Both the position numbers and the translations under genes were made by a program. Of a stretch of DNA of 64,000 bases, positions 24,359-37,573 are shown in pieces. Within the stretch, counting starts at the first letter, position 1; each line of letters starts with the position of its first letter. The notes beneath the pieces were generated by a model. The model was not told the DNA's origin and ran no database searches. It saw only the letters and a program-made list of their open reading frames with translations. This stretch comes from Oxytricha trifallax (taxonomy: Eukaryota; Ciliophora; Spirotrichea; Sporadotrichida; Oxytrichidae): positions 1 through 64,000 of the forward strand of contig ARYC01001312.1 of the NCBI GenBank assembly GCA_000711775.1, given 5' to 3'.

Positions 24359-24366
24359 AAAATTTT
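24359..24366 (+). repeat. Pointer copy (8 bp) opening block 2
   Basis: AAAATTTT, shared with 30075-30082. The motif is low-complexity, so the evidence rests on the in-frame join. Confidence 0.6.
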
Positions 24367-27300
24367 AATAAACAAATTCAATTTAAGATTAAGTAATCCT
24401 TTTTTAAACAAGCATTTTTACTTTCCAAATAAAAAAGTCTACATAGCAACGATAATACAAGAAGCCTCAATATTTTGGTTGGCTCTCAGCACTTTAATAA
24501 TCAATCAAATCCTGCTTCAATTATCTATTTCTTGCTTCGTTTATTTAATCCTATCGATGTTAGCTTTTGATGCAGTTGTATTAATTCACTTCATAAAAAA
24601 AGACAATCTTTCAGTGCTTGCAGATTTTCCCAATTTAACAACAGCTGAATAATTTGAGAATTATTTCTTGCAAATCAAGAAATATTTTCTTGAAATTGAC
24701 TATAAACACATCGATAAGATTCTCATGTTTGGACTTATCAAACATCATTCAGATATATTAAAACGCCTATATATTTTTATTTATTTATATGTTTTAGATT
24801 AAACTGACTGTCACGATTAAAACTGTGTTTGCGAGTATCTCTATCACTTAATGTCACAGAATAGATTGGAAAGTTACCTTGAATAATTCGATGACAAAGC
24901 ACTAATTTAAATGAACATAATAATCTAAGATGAATAATAAATCAAAGCAGTCGATGGATTTGAGAGATAGCTTAGCAATATGGACATGCAAAAGAATGAA
25001 AATAAAAATGACCCTAAACAAGCTAAGAAGTTTGAGCATAAGTTTAAAATGATGTTGTTTAGGTTTTACTTTGTAATGCTTAATAAATGCTAGGCCAAGC
25101 ATCCAAATAATATAAGACTGAAGTTCCTATAAGTTGCTTGTTTGAAGGATGAGCTTAATAATGAGTTTAAATCACTTTTTTAAATCTTCAAAACTATCTA
25201 GGAAAAACCTCCTATTGAATGGCAGTTCTTTTTATATCAAGCTATGTAAAGAGTAGAGAGAATTATGTACAATAAGTATCTCAATCTTAAAAGTAATAAG
25301 AATGGCCTTGATATCTTGAAAGTGAACGAGTTCGAAGACATGTTTATTAAATTCGAAAGACAAGTTATCAACACTGCAAATAATTGTCTAAGTTTTTGGA
25401 AAGAGCTAATGGAAAATAGAGAGAGCTGTGATGTAAACAGAATCCATGATTTTGGGGTTCAAATAGCTAATCGATACCATGAGGTGTCTTCTTTAGCACA
25501 TCAAATGATTGAAATGTATCCAAATCACTTAATGCTACTCAAAATATATGCCTACTTCCTCGCTGATGTAATGAACAATGAAGAGGAGGCTTTTGAGATA
25601 CATTCTAAAGCCAAATCATTCTTATCAAATCAATAGAACTTACAAAATAAGGAATAAGATAATGCAAATAATCATGATGAAAATAAATTCTTTAGTTATA
25701 ATTCAAAGACTGTGCTAATTACTATGACGGTTACACCTAAAGATATAGGAAATATAGTAAATGCTAATTTTGAAACCAAGTAACTGCTTGGTTATAAGAA
25801 TAAGGAAATTAAAGGCAAAAATGTTAGAATTTTAATGCCCAAAATTCTTTCTGATAATCATGACTCATTTATTCACAATTACTTTGAAACAGCTAAAGCA
25901 AAGATTCTTGAAGTAAGGAGAGTAGTTATTGCAAAAGACAAGTAAGGCTTTGTAGTACCTGTTCATATTCTTGTAAAAGCAATTCCAAATCTAAAAAGAA
26001 ATTTGACGTTTGTAGGGTTCTTAAAGAAAGTGGATGATAAGGATTAATTTATGTAACCACCTTCAATTTTTGCAGGTTAAGATTATCATATAATAATTGG
26101 AGATTAAGAGGGACAAATACATGGATTTACTAGAAACTGTTGGGAAACTTTTGGCTTTAAACCTTAATTCTTCTTTAACAGGTTTGGAGATCCAGAGTAG
26201 TAAATAAGAATAGAAAAGATTATAAAAAATCTTAGAAATCCATTCTTCGTTACCAAGATAGAACAAAAAAAGGAAGGCCAATATTGTAGTTTGGATACAG
26301 GTTAAATAATGGAGACTATTTCAAAAGAATTGTTGAGTAGAGAAGAATAAGAAGTTTTGAAAACAATAAGTGGCTCTTATAATATCAACCTTTAAATAAA
26401 TGAGATGAAATTTGCAGATGGCAAGATTTGCCTTAAAATATATAAAGTCTTAAAAGTTTCTCGAATTATTAGGTCTTAAAATGTGCTTGACATGATTTCA
26501 ATTAAAGTTGATGAGATTAATGAATGTTCTGATGCCTCAATTGATTTTGATGACTCAACTAATAGTCAACCTGAAGCTTAAAATCCATTTTAAAGAAGAC
26601 TCGATTCGATTGATATGGAGGATGAAATAAATTAATCTGTGGAAAACTCTAATGACTTAAGCGACAGATCGATTACGTCAACTCTTCACATATAGGATAA
26701 CTAGACTTCAAAATATCTACAATCCTTTAAGAAATCGATTTCAAACAACAAAATGCCAAGAAGTATAATAAATCTAAACAGACTAGTGATTGTCTTTGTT
26801 CTCTTGCTTTTAGCAATTTCTATTGCAGATATGGTAATCAGTATTAGATTTTACAATTTCACCAAGGATAATTAGAAGAACATGTAATAACTGTTTTAAA
26901 AGCAAAACTTAATTTCTTAAATTACGAGTAATATGATTTGGCTTACATTGCTAAATATGAAAGTTATACCTGGCTAATATAGAAACTTTTCTGGAGGGTA
27001 AGAAGGAATGATAAATTAAATTATTTCAGACTATGAACTATTAGATTAGATTGAGAATAGTAAACTAACAAAAATTGTATGTTAAATTTTATTTGTAATA
27101 TAATATTAAATAAAAGCTGTTTATGTAGGGGCAATCGTACAAATACTTTATTTACCATCTGAAAAATTATTAGCCTAACACTATTCTTAATGTGAAATTT
27201 ATGAATTAAGACTCTTCTTTATAATAAGAAACTTAGTCTATGAGGTATATGATATCTTAATACATTTCAAAAACGCAGTAGTTTAAACTATTCTAATTTA

Positions 27301-28764
27301 ATCTTTTTATTTAAAAGGGATTAAATCATTTTTAATTTTTATGAGAAACATTTCAGACCTTTAAATGACTCCAGAGATTTACAAAATAGGGAATTAATCA
27401 AAAATATCTAAGCCAAACTTTAGAACTTTAGCTCAAAAAGATATTTACTATATAGTGTAGAATACTTTAGACACTCTTTCAGACATTAATAATCAGCAAA
27501 ATAGAATATTTAAAGATGACTTGATGAGTTCAGTTGATATTAATCGAATTCTCATCATCATTCATTAATAATTATATTATTTACTATAAAAACATGATAT
27601 AACAGACTTTAAATTTTGTTTGTGTGTTGTACAGTATTTGTAATTCTAAGCGGGATTGTGGTGTTCCCAATAGTAATAGGAGTATAGAAGAATAAAGTAA
27701 TGATTCTAAGTATATATTTTGAGTTACCCTTGCAAGAAATTTAAAAATCTTTCAGGAAATGTCTTTATTTTATGGCTAAAGTAGAGTCTAAATTAGACGA
27801 TAAAAATGAGTCTTCTGACGACGCATTTTATGCCAAGAAATTAATAGAAATAGAAGAGAGGCAACAGTAAGACTAAATAAAGCAATAGGTGCCTGATGAA
27901 AGAGCACTAGAAGTTCATGTTACTAGTTTTCACAGGCAACCTAATGCACAAAATATCCCCGACATAATCAGTGAGTTAAGCGAAAGTTCCTCATCTTAAC
28001 CTTCAGAAAGGTCAACAACTAGAGGGATGCTTGGTCGAGGGTAACGATTATAAGGGCTTGATGAAATCGATATGGAAGATATTCCAATAAACCTTGCCCC
28101 CAAAGCACCAGGTATTTCAAAGAAAAAGAGCATTGTAATAAACTTCAGACATCCTTCTGTTATAGCAACAAAAAACTAAGTTAGATTCAGTCAAAGTGGC
28201 AAGAATTAATACAGAAAAACTTTTAATTAAAGCATACTAAATGACTCCTCTCAACTAGATCCAAACTCTATAAGCATTGATGTTAATGAAGAGGAAAATA
28301 GCTAAAATCCCATGCATGGAATGGACAAAAACAAAATGTTCAAAGACATTAAAGTAAAAAACAGCAAAATTAATCTTATTACCTTGTTGGTAATCTTTCT
28401 TTTTATAAGCTACTTTGCAACAAGTTTCATAGTAAACAACAAATTTATTACAGAAATTCATGAAAGCATCGATTATTAATACGAGCTATATCAAGAAAAG
28501 CACTCTATACAATATGCGTTTTTATACTTCATAGCACAAGTTATGAAAAATCAGACAATATATGAACCTTATGAGAATAATGCTTCCAATTATAAGCAAA
28601 GTTACTTTTAAGGATACATTTAAAACATATAGAATATATAGCCACTAAAGGATAAATTAAAGAAATTTAATAAAACTGGGGTGCTCCAAGGGCCAGCTAT
28701 AACTTATTTGGAGGGAATTGAGAAAGATGATTTTTGCAATTAGGTGTCTCCATATCTTGATAAT
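24359..28764 (+). CDS. Scrambled PAS/TmcB-like gene, block 2 (membrane, PAS and second membrane part)
   Basis: Largest block of a multi-pass sensor-like membrane protein. In order: hydrophobic helices (ASIFWLALSTLIINQILLQL and following); Cys-containing DCHDQNCVCEYLYHL; a helical linker (SLAHQMIEMYPNHLMLLKIY, TPR-like); a PAS domain (about 25700-26030: IVNANFETKQLLGYKNKEI, GKNVRILMP, then VVPVHILVKAIP); a cytosolic acidic region; a transmembrane helix RLVIVFVLLLLAISIADMVI; another at VVFPIVIGVQKNKVMILSIY; and a last one LITLLVIFLFISYFATSFIV followed by an extracytoplasmic Asn-rich loop. Introns such as about 27079-27128 occur. It opens with the 8-bp pointer AAAATTTT and closes with the 13-bp pointer. 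It lacks both N- and C-termini locally. Confidence 0.82.
28752..28764 (+). repeat. Pointer copy (13 bp) closing block 2
   Basis: ATATCTTGATAAT, identical to 23797-23809 and in the same codon phase. Confidence 0.8.
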
Positions 28765-29001
28765 AATGATACTTATTAAATTATAATATAAAGTGACATA
28801 TGTAAATTTAGCGATGAAATGCATAGAAGATAATATCAAAATACAATTTAAACCTGAAATCATAACAATTTTTAAAAGATATTATAATTAGATGAATAAA
28901 ATTACTAAGTTATATAAATCTAGTATTTAAAGAGAAAGTAGAATAAAAATTTAAATAAATACAAAACATATTATTCAATTCTATAAACCAGCAAGAACTA
29001 T
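28765..29001. other. Eliminated spacer between block 2 and block 1
   Basis: AT-rich DNA of about 240 bp after the 13-bp pointer. The frame stays open to a TGA near 28857, but no C-terminal membrane helix follows, so it is taken as an IES plus the 5' nanochromosome end of block 1. Confidence 0.55.
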
Positions 29002-30082
29002 ATGAATTCTGATTTTAATTAATCGATGGACCACCACTAAAATAGAGACAATAACAATCCCGAATAATTTAATATTAAAAAAAATTATAGACTGATTATT
29101 TTATACCTAATAGCATATTTATAATTTTATCATGAACAATTAAACAAGGATGACCCATTTCATTTTTCTAATTTGAGAGTAACAAATATTTAAGAAGAAA
29201 AATCGTAATAAAGATGGAGTCGAGATCGTTTACAACTCGACTTATTTAAATTCATCAATATGATACACGAATTTATGCCAATCACTACTAGTGTATATCT
29301 GGTTATCTTGGCAGTTGAATTTCTCATGTTATGTGCACTTCTTCTTTTTAAAATTGATATCGCAAAAGTATATGTAAAATAATTAGGACAATCTCATTTC
29401 TTTATTTAAGTTTGGTATATAGGTATATTTATTTTGCAAAAGAAAGTCATTTAAGATCTTCAATTTCATAAGAAACGACAGCAGATTCTGGAAATGTAAA
29501 AAGTCTAAATTTAGGTCTCTGGTTTAATTATTTAACCATTAAAGAAGTGCTAATTAATAACACAAACATAAATGAGAGTTACGTGTGTTTAAGCTTTGTT
29601 TTGACTGGACTAGCAATAAATTTCTTTTGCATTGGCATATTGATATTTAAAACCATAGATGGCCATGAAATATTTCTATTCAAATCCACACTGAAAACTT
29701 TCATTAAAATATGCTCCATTATCTAATTGCTGTTTCTTAAAGTAATTATGATACCTATATTTATCATACTTACTTCCTATCTAATATGCGTGAAGCAGTC
29801 TGGTTTAAATTCATATCAAATTTCAAGCTAATCTTCTAGTTTTGATACTTTAAGTGCTAGTAATCCATCCAATAAAACCTAGGAGTAATAATAGGTTGCA
29901 CTTGATGGCGATAAAATGGTCAGCTACTATTATTAATTCGAGTGCTGGACTCTACCACATGTACTAATGGTTATAATTATAGTAGTATTCATGATTGTAT
30001 CAATTGGATTGCTAACTACTCTCTCAACTATGCTTAATGACACCAGAGCTCATTCCCAATTAAAATATTTTTACAAAATTTT
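29002..30082 (+). CDS. Scrambled PAS/TmcB-like gene, block 1 (N-terminus)
   Basis: Contains the start MNSDFNQSMDHHQNRDN and the N-terminal membrane region: helix YLVILAVEFLMLCALLLFKI, two short introns (about 29380-29456), then SYVCLSFVLTGLAINFFCIG, LFLKVIMIPIFIILTSYLIC, the family motif ECWTLPHVLM followed by VIIIVVFMIVSIGLLTTL, and NDTRAHSQLKYFYKI. It ends at the 8-bp pointer AAAATTTT (30075-30082). Joining that pointer to 24359-24366 reads ...YFYKILINKFNLRLS in frame. Beyond the pointer (TTTTGTAATG..) the homology stops. It therefore precedes block 2 in the reconstructed gene. Confidence 0.78.
30075..30082 (+). repeat. Pointer copy (8 bp) closing block 1
   Basis: AAAATTTT, partner of 24359-24366; the join keeps the frame (YKI/LINKF). 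Confidence 0.6.
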
Positions 30083-30337
30083 GTAATGTAATATTAATAT
30101 CCCACTTGCCATGGGCTAGCTCCTAGTGTAGAGCTGAATTTATAAAAACCCTACAGAAATTAATACTGATAGTTGCTATAAATATCCATTTCTACAGCAA
30201 GTATATATTTCTTGTACTATAAATAGCAAATCTTATACTCGCTTACTTAGTACTACACCTTAGAAACAAGCATTTTTAAAGAATGTTTTGTAAAATTTAT
30301 TTAAAAAAGTCGATAAGAATTTAAATTATATTATAAA

Positions 30338-33300
30338 ATGATAAAAATATCCACCTTATAGAATGATTTTAAAACCCTAAACTATGTGTAAAATGAGTCA
30401 CCTGAGCGCTTTATAAAAAAGGAATATGCTCAATTAAAGAATTAGCAGACAAATAATCAAAGAAATCACTACTATAACAATTAAAAAACGAATAAATAAA
30501 GTGGAGTGGGGAGAGGCTTCAGTAATGTGAGGTAAAGTGTAATTGCTAACAATGGGAACATGATTATGGGAGCTGGAAATAATGATATGAGCAGGAATAG
30601 CATTGATATTATAAGAGGCGACAACGATTCTTCTCCTATGATTAAATCCAATAATTACGCTGACAAAAACAACAGATTTATTCAACTCTTTTATTATAGA
30701 TTTAATGAGCAAAGACAATGGAAGGGTCAATAATAATTTAAATTAGCCTTTATAATTAATGAATGATGTAAATAATTAAATACCATAAACAATAGTATCA
30801 GTCTTTTGATGAAATAAGTAGAAATAAAGGTACTGTAAATATATTATATTATTTTATATTAGTATTATACTATAAAAATGCCCTTAAATAATCGTTTTTA
30901 GCCAAGACACTAAAATATAGTTAATTAATCCATAGACTTATCAAATTAAAACCACAATTAAATACTTCTGAACAAGAGTGCTCTCAACAATAAAAGTTAG
31001 AAATTATTGAAATAAGATACCAAGAATATGCAAAATATGAGCACCATGCTTAATGATGTACAGGTTAAATTACCATAAATAGCTAATATAAGTACTAATA
31101 ACAATGCCAGAAATAACTAAAACTAAACTCCTATTCTTAATAACAAGTATAGTATAAATGAGAATGTTTATTTTTATATGATTAGTTTCATATTTAATTA
31201 TATTAACATAGAATATTAGAATGTTTCTCAGTCAACAAACGATATACTCCCGCAATCAAAGCAAAGACAGCAATTATTACGCCAGCAAAATCACTTATTG
31301 ATGTAAAAGATTAGTCAACTATAGAAGGACACTGAGTAAATGCGCAAAAATAGACAATAAAATTTAGGGAGTAACAACAGTAGCGGTATCAATAGCCTAA
31401 ATATTTCGATTGTAAACTAATAAAATAATCCATTAAATGATATTGCTAAAATCAATTGATTTGAGAAACTTTTTTATTAAAATTTAGACAGTTACAATTC
31501 TGTAAAAATGATATATTTAGATCATACAATACATAACTTAATATAACTTGATATTTTAACTTTTTTAACATATTTATCTTATTGGAGATGATTTTTATTA
31601 AACCAATAACATTTAAACATATAATAATATCTATCTAACATATATCCTTGATTAGATATATTTATAGCCCAGTTGAAGTATAAATTATCCTTAATTTTCT
31701 GTAAAATAAGCAAATTGTCTGTCGTGAACTAATCTTTTTTTTAATACCGTATAATCTTAGGAATATTACGAAACAACCATATGCTAATCATTAAGCGCAA
31801 AAGTCACCAGAGAAACAAAATTCCTTGAACTCCTTAATAGAAAACGGTTTACTGCAGAAATTTCAACAGTATAACATAGGCTTACAAAGATCAAGCTCAA
31901 AAGAAGAACTTGAAAGACAATACTAGCAAAATCAGAGACCCCACTTGAATTAACAGTTGCAGCATTAATTGGACAAATCAATTGAATCTAAGTACAAATT
32001 GAGACAATAATTAGCACAAAATGATCCACCTAAATTCCTTGGTGAGCAGGATAGTCATTAACCTTCACATAGAGCAAATACTTAGGACATACTGAGCAAT
32101 CATCAAAACACTCGTAGACCTAATTAGCATCTACGAAGAGATTAATTGGAACTATTACTGGAAAGAGATAAGAGCGAGAGAGACCTCTCTAAGTCCAAGT
32201 TAATCCAGATGAAAAATAAAAAAAGCAATGAAGACTTACTTAAACTTAATGATGAAAGGTTACAACCATTTATACCTAAAACCTTAGAGGCTATTTCCAG
32301 GAAAGTTAAGGATTAAGTAATTGAAAGTGTTCAAACTGAGAATAAAAAGCGACTTAAAGAGAGATTTGTAAGCCTTAGATATTTTTATTTATTAAGCTAT
32401 TTCATTATTTATTGACTTATAGGAACTGCCAGAGTTTGATAAAGATGAGAAAGTAAATGTAACCATTGATGATTTGAGTGATGATGAAGTGGGCCAAAAT
32501 TAAAATTAAAAAAGAGGTAGGAAAAGAATAATGATTGAGCAAATGAAGGATCGCATAGTATTCAGGAAACAGGATGAGTAAGATTAAATTTCATTAAATA
32601 ATATGCTAAGGTATATCAAACCAATAAGAAAGTTGAATATTTAATTTTAAATTTAGTTATTTATAAAGTTAAAGGCATTTATCAGAAGTATAATATCTTT
32701 CTTTGACTTGCTCAAGCGAACTAGACAATTAAGACTTTCTAAAAAGGATTAAAAACTCTAAGAATTCAATAAATAGCTTATTATATGCAACGATGTAACT
32801 AAAAACTGGATCATGAAGCACTCTAAAATAGCAATCACTTCTGTAACAAATTGCATAAATATTATAAAAATGAATATAGATATTGTAAAAAGCAGATGAA
32901 AACATAGACTTTATGGATTCTTCTATTACATCTGAGAAGGAAAAGTCTACCAGAATGATGCAAATAAAAATCAGAATTAAATCATTGATTGATGGCCTAA
33001 CTGAGGGGTGTTATCCTAAAACATTTCCTCAACCTTTAACTCTCTTCATTAACTAGTAATATAATAATGAAGCATGCCTACCCACTGAGTACTTGTCTAA
33101 TTTTGAGAGATTGCTTTTGAAAATTGATTAATCTAGTGCTCTCTAGTAAGTTTTGTAACAATAAATTTTCAAGAATATATATGAAAAATATCCACAATAT
33201 CTTTTCTGATAATTATATTGACCTTTATTGCATTTAGTGAAGTGGATAACAAAAGAAGAATGTTGATGATTGGCACTCATATATTTATAAACACTCTGAT

Positions 33301-33778
33301 TAAAAAGATGCTCTTTAATACAGTTGAAAATGGATTATTGTAGTAAAATGAGCATATATAACAGATTTAGGATAACTTAAAGTGCATGGGATATACTCTA
33401 TTTACAATTATTATCAAATGATAATTAATTTACTTTCGATTTACTTTATTTGAATAAATTAAATGTGAGCAATATTTAGAAAGTTCTTTCTTTATTATTG
33501 AAAGATGAAATTTAAAAACTAAAAATTCTCCCTCAATAGGCTACACTCTTTGATATTTGTGAATTAATACGAACAAATTATAATTTTGATTGTAACATCC
33601 CAAAGTTTAGCAATAAATCAAATTTAAATTTATTATTTTAAAGTAAATAATGTTATTAAAAAGCAACATGAGTTATATATTTATGGGGAGCAACGAAGGC
33701 TGGTTTAATGATATGGTAGATAGAGTTAAGCAGCTTCTTATGTGCATAGTCATTCTCACTATTAGGAATATTAAATGA
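30338..33778 (+). CDS. Long Gln/Asn-rich coiled-coil protein, function unknown
   Basis: Starts MIKISTLQNDFKTLNYVQNE at 30338. It is built of several exons: an Asn/Gly/Ser-rich N-terminus; LNNRFQPRHQNIVNQ and following; a Gln-rich coiled-coil stretch (KQRQQLLRQQNHLLMQKISQ); a segment with SSSKEELERQYQQNQRP; an acidic piece (ELPEFDKDEKVNVTIDDLSD); then a helical, less repetitive C-terminal half (LFIKLKAFIRSIISFFDLLK, FINQQYNNEACLPTEYLSNF, NKRRMLMIGTHIFINTLIKK, ATLFDICELIRTNY). GT..AG introns of 40-60 nt are visible, e.g. about 31158-31205 and 32371-32425. The last exon probably ends at TGA 33776-33778 (NEGWFNDMVDRVKQLL). Exon 31740-32370 follows an AT-rich gap of about 250 bp that may hide an IES. 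No domain recognised. Confidence 0.6.
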
Positions 33779-33799
33779 TTTATATTATTGCCAAACTTA

Positions 33800-36485
33800 A
33801 TTTTTTAATTTACATTCCATAATTTTGCATTAAGTATTTCATTTAGATCATGAATTAGTTTATAATTTGAAGTTAGTATCATTAATTTATAGATTTCAAC
33901 AATTTATTATTAGCTTTATTTTTATTCATTAAATGATTCATCAAAATGTTTTTCTTAGATCTTTTGTTATTCTAGACTCATAAATTATATTGAATTTTCA
34001 TTAATTTACTTATACTCAAATTTTACAAATAATTAGTACTTTGCAATAAAGAATACCTTGTCGCTTTATAAATCATTGTCTTATTAGATATGCTTATCTT
34101 CCTATTAATGAGTCTTGAACATCAAACTTCCACTCATCATACTGCTATTCTCTCCAGCGAGTGTCTAATTAATCAAAAGCCTATTTGTAAATTATTAATT
34201 GTGCAAGTTTGACATAGACTATGAATGATGCTGCAAAAACATATTATTTGCGTTTTATTGTTGTCTTGATCTATAGACTTTTGCTAAACTTAAGATGTTT
34301 TAATTAGATCCTATATTATTTGAAATGGCAGTTTGTTTATCATCAAGCTCATTGTCACTTTCTCTTTTCAAGTTAATTGATTTGAATATTCTTGAATTGC
34401 AGACACCTTTAGTATAATTCATTAAACTAGCCTGAGATTAACTTCTCTGTTTTCCTGAACTAAAAAGATATATTTAGATTTATTATACAAACTACTGAAA
34501 TTCTTGTTGTAAAAGCTGAAGTTCGATGATTAATTGCGATTTCTCTTTATATTTTATTTCAACATTTCCATTAATATTTGCTTTTTATCTGTAAATGAAG
34601 ATCTATGTGATTGCTGTCCTCCTAATGCAAATTGATCTTCATTCAAATTGGTTTGAGTGTTTAAAGATTTATGTCTTATATGATCCTTTTAAGTTTTAAG
34701 AGTAAATTTTTATTCAGAGTTTTGATTAATTTAGCCATAAATATCTTTGACTAGATGTTAGGGAGATATTAAAGTTTTCTACCAATCCTTAGATTTAAGT
34801 TAACTGTTTTAAAAGTTAGCAATGTCATTATTTTCATTAAAAACTTCAATTTTCACATTATTATTATTCTTTTAACTATTCCATGTATAACTCGCAAATC
34901 CGCTTATGTTTTAAACCTTAGGAATATTGCTTATAATTTTATCTCTAGTCTCTAGCTTCTAATTTTATTCTTAATCTTCTTTCTTCATTTGATTGTCGAG
35001 TTCTTTCCTAAGGTAGAAAACTTACATGCGTTTTTTAGTTTGATTATCAGCATAACTCACCTTGCTTTTGAAATCTTTCTACAGGAAAATATCCATATCT
35101 CCCTTCTCAATCTTTGAGTTAAAGTGCTTTCTTTCATGTTTTCTTTAAGTTTTCAAGAATTATTCTCTTTCTAGGATGAAATTATTCCTCTTGTTAAAGA
35201 AATCAGTGAGACTAGGGATAATTCTCTTGAATTCTCTTATAATATCTTTGTAAGAGATTTCTAGAAGAGTCACAGGGGTTACCGAGGTTATTGTGTAACT
35301 ATTATCAGAGTTGAATATCAAGTTACCTTCTCCAAACATTGAACCTTATTCAATCAAATAATAATGAAATATCTCGACTGATAATATATGATATATGAAT
35401 TAGTGAATGTTCATAATCTTCTCTCTCTTAATTTGAGAAATGCCTAAATTGTCTTTCATCTCAATCAATTTGTACATAGTGCACTGCCCACTTTTTAAAA
35501 TGTATAATTTATCAGATTTTCCTCCTTCTTTTATGATATCGTGATTTTTTAATACTTTCTATATAACTTTTATTAAACATAAAGGTAATTTACCTGTAAT
35601 TTGAAAAGAACATGCACATTTTTGGATACCTTTTTAAATTAGAATAAGTCTTTCATTCTGGGTATATAATCAAATATAAACTGAGTCATTTATTCATTTA
35701 GTTTCTTCTGCTTTTCCTTCACTAAGACATCAAACGAATCATTGTTCAGCAGCAGGAAAACGAAATTTTCATTTCATAATTACTTGTGATTAATAAAAAA
35801 TGAAAACACAATCGGTTTTTGCCATGCCTGAAAGAGCTCTCGTTGCTTTTAAGGGATCCATCATGGCAATTTCACCTATCATAAATCCAACACCTGTTTC
35901 AGCAATTTTAATCTCCTCCTCCACCAAAATGGTCTCTCCTTAGTCTATTTTAGTCTTTCTTGGTTCATTGAAATCAGTAATTTCTTTGTTCTATGGTGCT
36001 GGCGAGAATCCAGTTTTAAATGAAGCCTATTTCTATTATAAAAACAAAATTTCTTACCTTTCCCTTTGTTGCTTAGTTGAAGTTACTTGCAACTATAAAT
36101 GAAAAACGACTTTACTCTACGGGTTGAGAGGAAGGAGTTTAAGGTTCAAGCCCCTTGAGATAAGTTGTAGATTTTACATCCAAGAATATAACTTAACCAT
36201 AGAGAACTACATAGGCATAATCTGCCTTCTAGCCTTTCTTAAACAAATACTCTCCTTTTTGGTAAAATTTTATCTCAAAGCAGTCAACAAGCTATGAAAA
36301 AATTTATATAAAAGCTTTATCATTACTTTCTTTGTAAGATGCTTATTTAAATGATCACACTTGCCTGCTAAACCTGGCAATGTCTTTAAATAAGAAATAA
36401 TCTGTTCATTTTCTTCCTCCGTATGCACTGGACTAGTTATTAAGTCTGAGATATGCAACACTCTCTTGAATAGCTCATCATTCAA
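33800..36485 (-). CDS. Cyclic-nucleotide-binding domain protein
   Basis: Starts MNDELFKRVLHISDLITSP. A 35-nt intron (gtaatgat...ttcatag) then gives LVDCFEIKFYQKGEYLFKKG, KADYAYVVLYGQVIFLD and, after another intron, TILVEEEIKIAETGVGFMIG followed by EIAMMDPLKATRAL, the region of the phosphate-binding cassette of cNMP-binding domains. The cassette Arg is not in the standard position, so ligand binding is uncertain. Around 35080-35560 a second, degenerate nucleotide-binding-like domain may occur. The remaining part is Gln/Lys-rich and coiled-coil. No kinase domain follows, so it is not a PKG. The 3' end is not fixed: the frame stays open to about 33800, where it meets the convergent gene. Confidence 0.7.
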
Positions 36486-36536
36486 ATTTTAACATAATCA
36501 ATGAATTAAGGGTTTAAAACATTTAATTTAAGATTT

Positions 36537-37486
36537 TCAAACTACAATAATGTTGCAATTTAGAATAATTACTTCTTAGAGTGGATCGAAATCATCTTGT
36601 TCTTCCATTAATACCTCAAACTCTTCGCTTTCTTCATTCAAATCATCACCTCCACCACTAAACATTTCACTATTTACAGGGGTTGACTTTTGATTTTGCT
36701 AATTAGGATATGGACTACTATTCCTAAATTTTGATTTTTGTCTCTAAAGAACCATTAATGATTGAGGTTAAGTTAACAGAGGAGACACAACTACGCTCTA
36801 ATGTTTTCCTACTTTTATGTTTTAAGAATTTTTATTGTTAGGACTGAGTTAAGGTTTTAGATTTAATTGCAATGAACCTTTATTTTTAAAAGATGGCGAC
36901 ACTGCTCCATTCCTATAGTAGATTAATTTATAAATAGTAGTACGACTTACATGTTGAATTCTACAATAGATTGGTTTTTGGTGGAGTCTCCTCCTCCAAA
37001 TAACATTGTATTTTGTTTAACAAGAGTAATCTGTCTTCGTAATGAAACTTTTCTCTTTTTATGTATATTTGGACTCTGACTTGCTTATTATGGGCTAATA
37101 TTATTAGGATTCTAGGTTTTTTATGATTCCAAATTCATCGTGGTTTTCTTAGGAGAGATTGTTCTTGAATTTACAAGTGTTTATAGTTAAGTCCTAGTTA
37201 ATTGCTTAGTTATGACTGATACTCTTGCTGGAGATGTTTAGGCTTAACTGCTGCCCATATGATTAGTTTTTCCTTTTTTAAGTTGCAAAATTATATCTTT
37301 ACTTTCATCTTTGTCATTACCTGATGAGCGACTTGAATCAGTCATATAAGAGTCAATCTTTTCTTTCTTAAAATTCAAATGAGTTACATTTTAATTCTCA
37401 ATTTCATAGTCATTTTAGTTAAGTTCGTTTATTTATTAAGATATTGCTATAGATTCAATAGCGTTTTTTAGTGTTAGTAAACTCAT
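36537..37486 (-). CDS. Ser/Gln/Asn-rich protein, function unknown
   Basis: Starts MSLLTLKNAIESIAISQQIN; one intron (gtaagtcg...actatag, about 36912-36950) splits NQSIVEFNM from NGAVSPSFKNKGSLQL. It contains basic patches (HKKRKVSLRRQITLV) and an acidic C-terminus (DDLNEESEEFEVLMEEQDDF). It stops at TGA 36537-36539. It lies between the cNMP-binding gene and histone H2A, all on the minus strand. No domain recognised. Confidence 0.65.
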
Positions 37487-37573
37487 TTTATTTATATAAA
37501 TTATAGAATTATAAAAGCAAAGACAAATTCATTTAATTATTCTTATGTTTAATAAAACTTTCAATAAGATTGA

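Noticed and set aside
23714-28804. An 11-bp repeat TGACATATGTA at 23714-23724 and 28794-28804 as the block 2/block 3 pointer
   Set aside because: Joining there runs into TGA codons before the C-terminal block; the 13-bp repeat at 28752/23797 joins in frame and is longer.
30434-30730. Open frame on the minus strand, hydrophobic
   Set aside because: Antisense of the Asn-rich N-terminus of the plus-strand gene starting at 30338.
36120-36165. tRNA-like T-loop word GGTTCAAGCCCC
   Set aside because: It lies inside the cNMP-binding gene (antisense of KGLEPQTPSSQP) and no cloverleaf forms around it.
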